In this document: positions 14,488-20,759 of the stretch, piece by piece
Layout of the letters: every line of letters starts with the position of its first letter
Numbering within the stretch: the stretch's first letter is position 1
From: CAADGU01 sp964581605
GTDB taxonomy: Bacteria > Chloroflexota > Anaerolineae > Promineifilales > Promineifilaceae
Assembly (NCBI GenBank): GCA_964581605.1
Contig: CAZOPF010000096.1
Coordinates: forward strand, 1-20,759
Direction of reading: 5' to 3'
DNA: 20,759 nt
The notes under the pieces: model-generated
Told to the model about the DNA's origin: nothing
The model's input: the letters and a program-made list of their open reading frames with translations, nothing else
Databases searched by the model: none
Position numbers and translations under genes: made by a program

Positions 14488-15507
14488 ATGAAAAACCCCA
14501 CAAAGTTCCCCCTTTTTTTGCTGATGGCCCTGCTGGTTGCCGGGCTGTTATTGTATTGGTTTGGTGAACGCTGGCTGCGTGCTGTGCTGCTCTATCTGTC
14601 TACGGCCGTGTGGGCCAAATATCTTGTCAGCCGCACCAGCCTCGCCTGGCGGGTTGCCAGCCGCTTTATTGCCGGTGAAACGGTTGGCGATGCGATTGCG
14701 GCCGCTCGTTTGGTTAACAGCCGGGGCATTGCGGCCACCCTCAACTACCTGGGCGAGCATGTGCATACACCCCAAGAAGCAGCCTACGCCCGCGATGAAA
14801 TTGTGCGGCTGCTGGATTGCATTCACCAGAGCGGCGTCAAGGCGAATGTCTCCATCAAACCCAGTCAGCTTGGCCTGAATATTGACCCACACCTGCTGTA
14901 TGAAAACCTGTACACCGTCCTGCTCCGCGCCCGGCAAACCAATAACCGCGTGCGCATAGACATGGAAGAAAGCAGCACCGTAGATACCACATTGGACATT
15001 TATCGCCGTTTGCGCGATGAAGACGGCTTTGGTCAGCATGTGGGCGTGGTCATCCAGGCTTATCTGTATCGTAGCGAGCAAGATATTACCCGGCTGATTT
15101 CGGAAGGGGGGTGGGTGCGTCTGTGCAAAGGGGCTTATGCCGAACCCCCAGAAATTGCCTACCCGCAAAAAGAAGATACCGACGCCAGCTTTATTCGTCT
15201 GGCTCAGGCCATGCTCCACATAGAAGCACGCGCACGAGGGGTATACCCCTGCTTTGCCACCCACGATGAACAGATGATCCAGGCAATTTTGCAATTTGCC
15301 CGGGCGCACCAAATTCCCGCTGAGACGTTTGAGTTTCAGATGTTATATGGCATCCGGCGAGAATTGCAGGAGCAGATTGTGGCTCAGGGCAATCAGGTGC
15401 GGGTTTACATCCCGTATGGCACGGCCTGGTACCCCTATTTTATGCGTCGTCTGGCGGAACGGCCGGCGAATTTGTGGTTTTTTATTGGCAACCTGCTGCG
15501 GACATAA
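14488..15507 (+). CDS. Proline dehydrogenase, monofunctional, with N-terminal membrane segment
   Basis: A 339-residue FAD enzyme that oxidises L-proline to pyrroline-5-carboxylate and passes electrons to quinone. It resembles the monofunctional Thermus-type enzyme throughout the barrel: FIAGETVGDAIAAARLVNSRG, NVSIKPSQLGLNI with the active-site lysine, RIDMEESSTVDTTLDIYRRL, VIQAYLYRSE, RLCKGAYAEP, CFATHDEQMI, FEFQMLYGIRRE and YGTAWYPYFMRRLAERPANL, whose paired arginines bind the proline carboxylate. Residues 7-25 (FPLFLLMALLVAGLLLYWF) form a strongly hydrophobic helix before an amphipathic stretch. This is not part of the Thermus protein and suggests a membrane anchor. The ATG at 14488 has no evident ribosome-binding site. 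A later start would remove the hydrophobic segment but no good candidate is visible. No P5C dehydrogenase is adjacent. Confidence 0.93.
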   Translation: MKNPTKFPLFLLMALLVAGLLLYWFGERWLRAVLLYLSTAVWAKYLVSRTSLAWRVASRFIAGETVGDAIAAARLVNSRGIAATLNYLGEHVHTPQEAAYARDEIVRLLDCIHQSGVKANVSIKPSQLGLNIDPHLLYENLYTVLLRARQTNNRVRIDMEESSTVDTTLDIYRRLRDEDGFGQHVGVVIQAYLYRSEQDITRLISEGGWVRLCKGAYAEPPEIAYPQKEDTDASFIRLAQAMLHIEARARGVYPCFATHDEQMIQAILQFARAHQIPAETFEFQMLYGIRRELQEQIVAQGNQVRVYIPYGTAWYPYFMRRLAERPANLWFFIGNLLRT

Positions 15508-15540
15508 ACGCCTTCGGTAGTTTTTATGAAATTTTAATCG

Positions 15541-15569
15541 TTGTCAACTGTGTCTGGAATCTTTATAAT
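15541..15569 (+). promoter_or_regulatory. Sigma-70 promoter of the RHS-family gene
   Basis: TTGTCA (15541-15546, one mismatch) and TATAAT (15564-15569, perfect) are separated by 17 bp. Transcription starting near 15576 would give a leader of about 180 nt that contains the repeat spacer, ending at AGGAGG just before the ATG at 15758. Confidence 0.8.
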
Positions 15570-15624
15570 CCCGCCTCAGTTGTGTGGAGCCGCCGGTCAG
15601 CCAACCGGAGCCACCAACCAAACA

Positions 15625-15737
15625 AGTGTTTAAGTGTTAGAGTGATTTAGTGCTTAAGTGTTAGAGTGTTTTAGTGCTTGTGTTTTCACGCAACCACCAA
15701 GCCACAAAAACACAAAAACACCAGGCCACCAAGGCAC
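15625..15737. repeat. Repeat spacer in the RHS gene leader
   Basis: Two adjacent 24-bp copies beginning AAGTGTTAGAGTG (15632-15655 and 15656-15679) differ at one base, and each contains 7-8 bp subunits of the AGTGTTT/AGTGCTT type. They are followed by a CA-rich block of CCACAAAAACA and CCACCAAGGCA units (15690-15737) that is partly complementary to the first block. The cassette sits between promoter and ribosome-binding site. Confidence 0.8.
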
Positions 15738-15757
15738 AAATTTCAGGAGGAAAATTC

Positions 15758-18700
15758 ATGTCGCGTCGTCAGTTTTGTGTGCTGGGCCTCTTTTTGGCCC
15801 TGTTTGCCTTGTTCACCCCCCCCCCCATATATGGGCATAAATGCCCAGGAATTGCCCCCAGACCCCACATCTGGCACTCCGGCGCCTGCGGAACCAGAAC
15901 AGCCGGATATGGCCTACCAACCACCAGCCGATGCGGATGAGTTAGGTGACTTTCTGCCGCCGGAAGGGGAGATAGTGGAAGCTCCACCTGCCCAACCGAT
16001 TACGCCGACATGGCCAGTCAGCCCGACTATGCCCCTGACGCCCACCATCCCCATCACCCCAACCCTCATCACCTCAACAACGGCCGTCACCCTCACCGAA
16101 CCTATCACCAAACTGGTCAGTTTTGAGGAAGGCAAAATTGCCGTTGTGTTTGAAGCGGGAACTATCACCGACACGGCCGCCATCCAACTGACCACCATCG
16201 CCACCCCCACCCTGCCCCTCACCGCCAGCCATACCCTTTCCAACCCGGTTGCCAGCCTGACCTTGCAGCGTTTTCAATTGGAGGTAGTGCAGAATGATAC
16301 GATTATTTCTGATGCGTTCAGCAAACCGGTGCGTATTGTCGTTGATTTGCGGCCGTTGATGCAGCAGCTAGATACCAGCTACCAGAGCTGGCGTTATTAC
16401 CTGGCCTACCGGGACGAAGCCGACCCCACCCTCTGGCATGAAGTGCCCATCACCGTTTACCAGGCCGATGGCCTCATCAGCGCCGAAGTGATGCACTTTT
16501 CCGAATGGACAGGCGGCGTGCGCCCCACCTACTGGCAGCCCAGTTTTGCCCCGCCGGCCGTCTCCACATTTAGCGGTGCAGCCACCTACAGTTATCCCAT
16601 CGAAATTCCACCCGGCCGACATGGCTTGCAACCGGCCGTTTCCCTCTCCTACAACAGCCGCCAGCTGGATGGGCAAATCCATGACTTTGACCCTGGCGTG
16701 GTGGCACATGGCTGGTCGTTGAGTGAAATTTCCATTTCCCGCCGCGAAGTCAAAATGGATAATTTTGGCAACCCCTTTGAGCCGCCGCACCTGGTACATC
16801 CTGACAAATTCAGCCTGACGCTCAACGGCACCGGCTATGAGATTTACCCCGATGGCAGCACCGCGGCCGCGGAAGTGCGTTATTATGCCAAAGACGCGCC
16901 GGGGCTGTTCATCCAACGGTATTACGACGCCAATTTACCCACCGACGGTCTTTACTGGGTAGTTGTCACCGCCGATGGCACGTTGTACCGGCTGGGGTAT
17001 ACGGCCGATTCCGAAAAATGGCAAGATGCCCCTTACCGCCAGGTTTCCGGCCACCAGGGAGACGCCAACAACCGCTCGGCCGTTGCCTGGTATGTGGACA
17101 CCGTCACCGACCCCTTTGGCAACCAGATGCAGTACACCTATTTTAACCATACCCATAACGAAACTGTGGGCTGGCACGGGAGTGACGGCGTTAACCATAC
17201 CTGGACGCTGAGTACCAACCTGATACGTATTGACAACATCAAATATAACTACCCCGGCCGCGTGACCACCCTACCACCGACCCACACCACCAATCGCCTG
17301 ACGGGCACACCAGCCACCGAAATCCGCTTCCGCAAAGTGATGGATGACCAGTGGGATTTGAACACCGACCCGGTAGAAAACATCTATATCTTCCACAACA
17401 GCAGCCAGCCCATCCGCGAATACCGCATTACCACGGTGGGGCAAATTGTGAACGCGGCCGACTGTTTCAACTATGACCCGGTACCAGCCGTTGCCCGCCA
17501 GACGCGCACCCAGATTGTCACGGCTATTCGCCCGTTTGCCAATGTAGACAGCGACCCGGCTACCAGCGGCGGCTGGGGGTTGCCCGCCACCACCTTTGGC
17601 TACACCTCGCTGCCCCACTTTGTGAACGGCACCGTGGGGGATTGTTTTTCCTTCCGCTACCTGCAAACAGTGAACAATGGGTATGGCGGTGTGACCACCT
17701 TCACCTACAGCAGCGATAACCGGGCGGTGGGGAATTATGCCCATCATGGGTATGCCCATTACCAATGGCCGGAGATAGGGTTCAGCTACTTTGTGACGCA
17801 GGTAGCGCACAATGATGCTTTCAACACCAGCACCACCGAATACAGCTATGCCAGCCCCTGTTATAATCAATGGGACACGGCCGTGGGCACAATGCCCGGT
17901 GCCAGCCTCTGCAACGACGCTAACGCACCCAAACACAGCCCCCTCACCGGCTTTGCCACTACCACCCAGACGAACAAGGGGTATAACAATGAAATCCTCA
18001 GCCGCCAGGTGACGACCTTTTCCCAGGCTGCTTACAGCGCTCTGGGCCGCCCCACGCAGATTGACACAGGCCGGGTGGATGCGGGCACGTTTGTGGTGTT
18101 GAACCGGGTGCAGCACAGCTACAGCACAGCCCCCTTTGGCCCCGGCCTGAACTTTGTCTACACCAGTGAGACGAGGAACTACCAATACAACGGCGGCAAC
18201 ACCCTCTCCACCAAAACGACTTACGAATACAACACCGCCAACCAGGGCAACGTCCAGTACGGCAACCTGACGCACATCCGGGAGTTTGATGATGCGGCCG
18301 ACAGCACCCCCGTCCGCACCATTGTGCGCTGGTATTATCCCCGCGCTGAATTGACCAATGGTTTGCTCACCGGCCGTTGGGTTGTGGGGCTGGTAGGGGC
18401 GGAATCGCTCTACAGTGGTAACCCTGGCACGACGACGCAGATTAACGGTACCTGGTATTACTATGACAACGACAGCGACCCGACCACGCCGCCCACCCAG
18501 GGCACACTGATGCGCAGCCGTTCTTTTGTTCCCATCGCCTGTGACGACGTGCCTGCGCCCGGCCCCGGCAGCGGCTGCGCCCACGCCCGCCAGACGATTG
18601 ATACCACCTATGCTTATGATCTCTACGGCAACCAGACGAGCCTCACCAGCTATAGCGACTATGGCTACCGCGCCTTTAACAGCAGCTACAGCCAGATATA

Positions 18701-20759
18701 CAACGCTTTTGCCGCCACGCCCCGTACCACCACCATCACCTACGAATCCACCTACAACCTCTACCCCATCTCCACCAGTAACCCATTGGGCCAGGTGACC
18801 ACCTTCCAGATTTATGGCTTCAACGGCGTGGCCGTCAGCGGTTTCCAGAAGCAGCCGGGCCTGCTCAAACAGGTGACGGGGCCGGATGGGGTGACGACGA
18901 AATATGAGTATGACCCATTCGGCCGGCTGCACGCCGTTTACGACGCCAACACCACCTACCAGAACGACGACTTTGCCGGATTTGACGATACCGACCCCTG
19001 GAACGGCGACCCGGTGACGGTGTATCGTTATTGGGACAATAGTTGGAACAATACCACCACCTTCCTCAACCCGGCTGGAAACGCCCCCTTTGTCATCAGC
19101 CAGCAGCAGCGGCCGGGCAGTTTTCCACAGCCCGCCAATTCCAGCAGTGGTTTTGCCTTTAATGACCAGACCTTCTTTGACGGCTTCGGCCGCCCCATCC
19201 AGACGCGCAGCCTCTGGCATTGGGTGGAGGGGCAAGCCCTGAGTCGGGAGATCATCAGCCACACCGACTATGGCGCGCAGGGGCAGGTGGTTTGCCAGAG
19301 TGCGCCTTACGATATTCCCTCCTACAGCGACCAACCCAAGACCTGGCCCGCCTCTCCCTTCTACACCACCGGGAACTGCACCAACAAACCGCATACCACC
19401 ACCACCTATGATGCCCTGGGACGGCCGCTCACCGTCACCGCCCCCGATGGCACAACCACCAGCTACCAGTACAGTATCATCAATACCGTTACGGTAGATG
19501 GTGCTTCTATTCTGGCGCACACCAAAGTAGTGGACGCTAACAACCATGTCACTGGGCAGTTTTACAATGCCCAGGGGCAGTTGGTGCTGGTGCGGGAATA
19601 CACTGGCCTTTACCCCAACCAGACGGCCGACGCCGACACGCGCTACAGTTATAACGTCCAGGGCAACCTGACGGCCGTGCTCACCACCAATGCCAGCAAC
19701 ACCCAACCCTTGCAAGAAAACTCACTCAGTTATACGGAAATGGCCTATGATAACTACGGCCGTAAACTCACCATGAACGACCCCGATATGGGCTACTGGA
19801 CTTACGCCTACGACGCGGCCGGCAACCTCATCCGCCAAAAAGACGCCAAAGGACAGGCCATCTGCTTTACCTACGACGCCCTCAACCGGCTGACGCGCAA
19901 AGCGCAGGACAGCACCCCCGCCGACGCCTGCCCTGGCACCTTGCCCACCTCTGGCAGCTATCACCTGGCCAGCTATGTCTATGACACGGCCGTCAATGGC
20001 ATCGGCAAACCCCATCAGGTGAGTTGGGGGCCGAACCCGGCGCAAAACAAAGATACCTTTGCCTACGATTTGTTAGGGCGGATGACCAGCCAGACACGAT
20101 TGATTGATAATCGTAACTACATCATGCAGACCCTCACCTTCGACGCCCTGCACCGCCCCCTGACCATGCAATACCCCGACAACGAAGTTATCACCATGAC
20201 CTACGACCGCGAAGGGGAAAACAGCCTCACGGCCGGCGGAACTGCCCTGGTGGACACCATCACCTACAACAGCATGGGCCAACTGCGCCTCCTCGGCCGC
20301 GCCGGCAGCATCGCTGACACCACCTACCTCTACCACCCGCAAACCGACAGCAGCGGCGGCGGCGCTGGTGACAGCAACTTCCGCCTGGCGACTATTCAGC
20401 ACGGCACTTCAAGCTATGGCGATAACAAGCCTGACTTCAGCTACACCTACGACCTGGCAGGCAATATCCAGAGCATCACCACCAAATACAACGACGGCAG
20501 CAACCGCACTGACACCCAGAGCTTTACCTACGACCACCTCAACCGGCTGCTCACCGCCTCGGCCACCGGCGGCGTGGCCAACTACACCCACAGCTACACC
20601 TATGATAAACTGGGCAACATGGATACCCGTGTAACCGATGGCGTCAACCTGGATTACAGCTACGGCAGCAAACCCCACGCCGTCACCAGCGTCAGCGGCG
20701 GCACCGGCATGACCCTCACCTACGACGCCAACGGCAACATGACCCGGCGCATCGAAGGC
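15758..20759 (+). CDS. Secreted RHS/YD-repeat protein, frameshifted at a C11 tract, 3' end beyond window
   Basis: The ATG at 15758 follows AGGAGG and encodes a signal peptide (MSRRQFCVLGLFLALFALF). In the given sequence this frame stops at 15940. From about 15828 a second frame (codons starting at multiples of 3) is open without a stop to 20759. Removing one C from the C11 tract joins them as ..LFTPPPYMGINAQ-ELPPDP, a credible signal-cleavage region, giving at least 1667 residues. After a Pro/Thr-rich linker comes a segment with PPGRHGLQPAVSLSYNS and HGWSLSEISISRRE (nt ~16609-16745), as in the N-terminal shell of SpvB/TcdB/RHS proteins. YD repeats follow, for example YDAAGNLIRQKDAKGQ (~19812), FTYDALNRLTRKAQ, FTYDHLNRLL and LTYDANGNMT (~20718). 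The RHS core and any C-terminal toxin lie beyond the window. The frameshift is either phase variation, decay or a homopolymer sequencing error. Confidence 0.85.
15816..15826 (+). repeat. C11 homopolymer in the signal-peptide region of the RHS gene
   Basis: Eleven consecutive C follow codon 19 of the RHS leader. With C11 the ATG frame closes at TGA 15938-15940 after 60 codons. With C10 (or C13) it joins the 4.9-kb open frame downstream. The tract is the exact point where the reading frame changes. Confidence 0.95.

Larger units (their letters stand above)
1..20759. other. Iterated palindromic octamer ACGGCCGT
   Basis: By hand count there are about 29 exact ACGGCCGT sites, for example at 128, 695, 1665, 2061, 2356, 2942, 6991 and 19756, plus many one-off variants (GCGGCCGT, TCGGCCGT, ACGGCCGC). 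Base composition predicts fewer than one. Sites occur in genes on both strands, in all three frames (Thr-Ala-Val at 128, Tyr-Gly-Arg at 19755, Leu-Arg-Pro-Ser at 6989) and in spacers (2942, 6852), so codon use alone does not explain them. Confidence 0.85.

Noticed and set aside
14548..15312. 254-codon minus-strand open frame over the proline dehydrogenase
   Set aside because: It is a shadow of a gene whose catalytic motifs are all present on the plus strand.
15831..15833. ATG after the C tract as the true start of the RHS protein
   Set aside because: It is in frame with the body but has no ribosome-binding site and would lose the signal peptide encoded from 15758, which is preceded by AGGAGG.
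17271..19715. Long 814-codon open frame on the minus strand inside the RHS gene
   Set aside because: It is the antisense of the RHS frame: valine/glycine-rich, with no recognisable domain. The plus-strand frame has clear YD-repeat motifs over the same bases.

Overview
The window reads like a moderately GC-rich (roughly 58%) free-living bacterium, most probably a Chloroflexota (Anaerolineae/Ardenticatenia-type) genome. That assignment is an inference from gene content, the many short tandem-repeat spacers and a giant RHS/YD-repeat protein; no 16S or other decisive marker is present. There are no tRNA or rRNA genes, no CRISPR array and no recognisable transposase.

Layout. (1) 1-2726, + strand: an envelope-polysaccharide group consisting of an O-antigen ligase/polymerase entering from the left edge with a 7-bp tandem repeat inside its reading frame, a GtrA-like membrane protein, and a GT4 glycosyltransferase. 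(2) 2684-2851, - strand: a severed 5' end of a short-chain dehydrogenase gene abutting the glycosyltransferase. (3) 2862-6770, + strand: a candidate promoter, a tandem glycine riboswitch with terminator, then gcvH and gcvP of the glycine cleavage system. (4) 6977-7870, + strand: a YitT-family membrane protein, convergent with (5) metK (7917-9146, - strand), which has a textbook promoter, SAM-I riboswitch and terminator upstream. (6) 9529-14335, - strand: a large soluble multi-GAF/PAS histidine kinase, an AAG-type 3-methyladenine DNA glycosylase overlapping it by 11 nt, and the enoyl-ACP reductase fabI. (7) 14488-15507, + strand: a proline dehydrogenase with an added N-terminal membrane segment. 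(8) 15541-20759, + strand: a strong promoter, repeat spacer and secreted RHS/YD-repeat protein running off the right edge. Its signal-peptide region carries a C11 homopolymer that puts the ATG out of frame with the body.

Two metabolite-sensing RNAs control adjoining one-carbon functions: glycine controls gcvH-gcvP, and SAM controls metK. The most unusual signals are not genes. First, an iterated palindromic octamer, ACGGCCGT, occurs about 29 times exactly by hand count, in all reading frames and in spacers, resembling the HIP1 phenomenon of cyanobacteria. Second, there is a series of spacer cassettes made of 7- or 8-bp degenerate tandem repeats, most of them folding back as long hairpins; each has a different repeat sequence, they mostly sit in 5' leaders, and one forms the P2 stem of the first glycine aptamer. 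Third, two coding loci, the O-antigen ligase 7-mer repeat and the RHS C11 tract, look like candidate contingency (phase-variable) sites.
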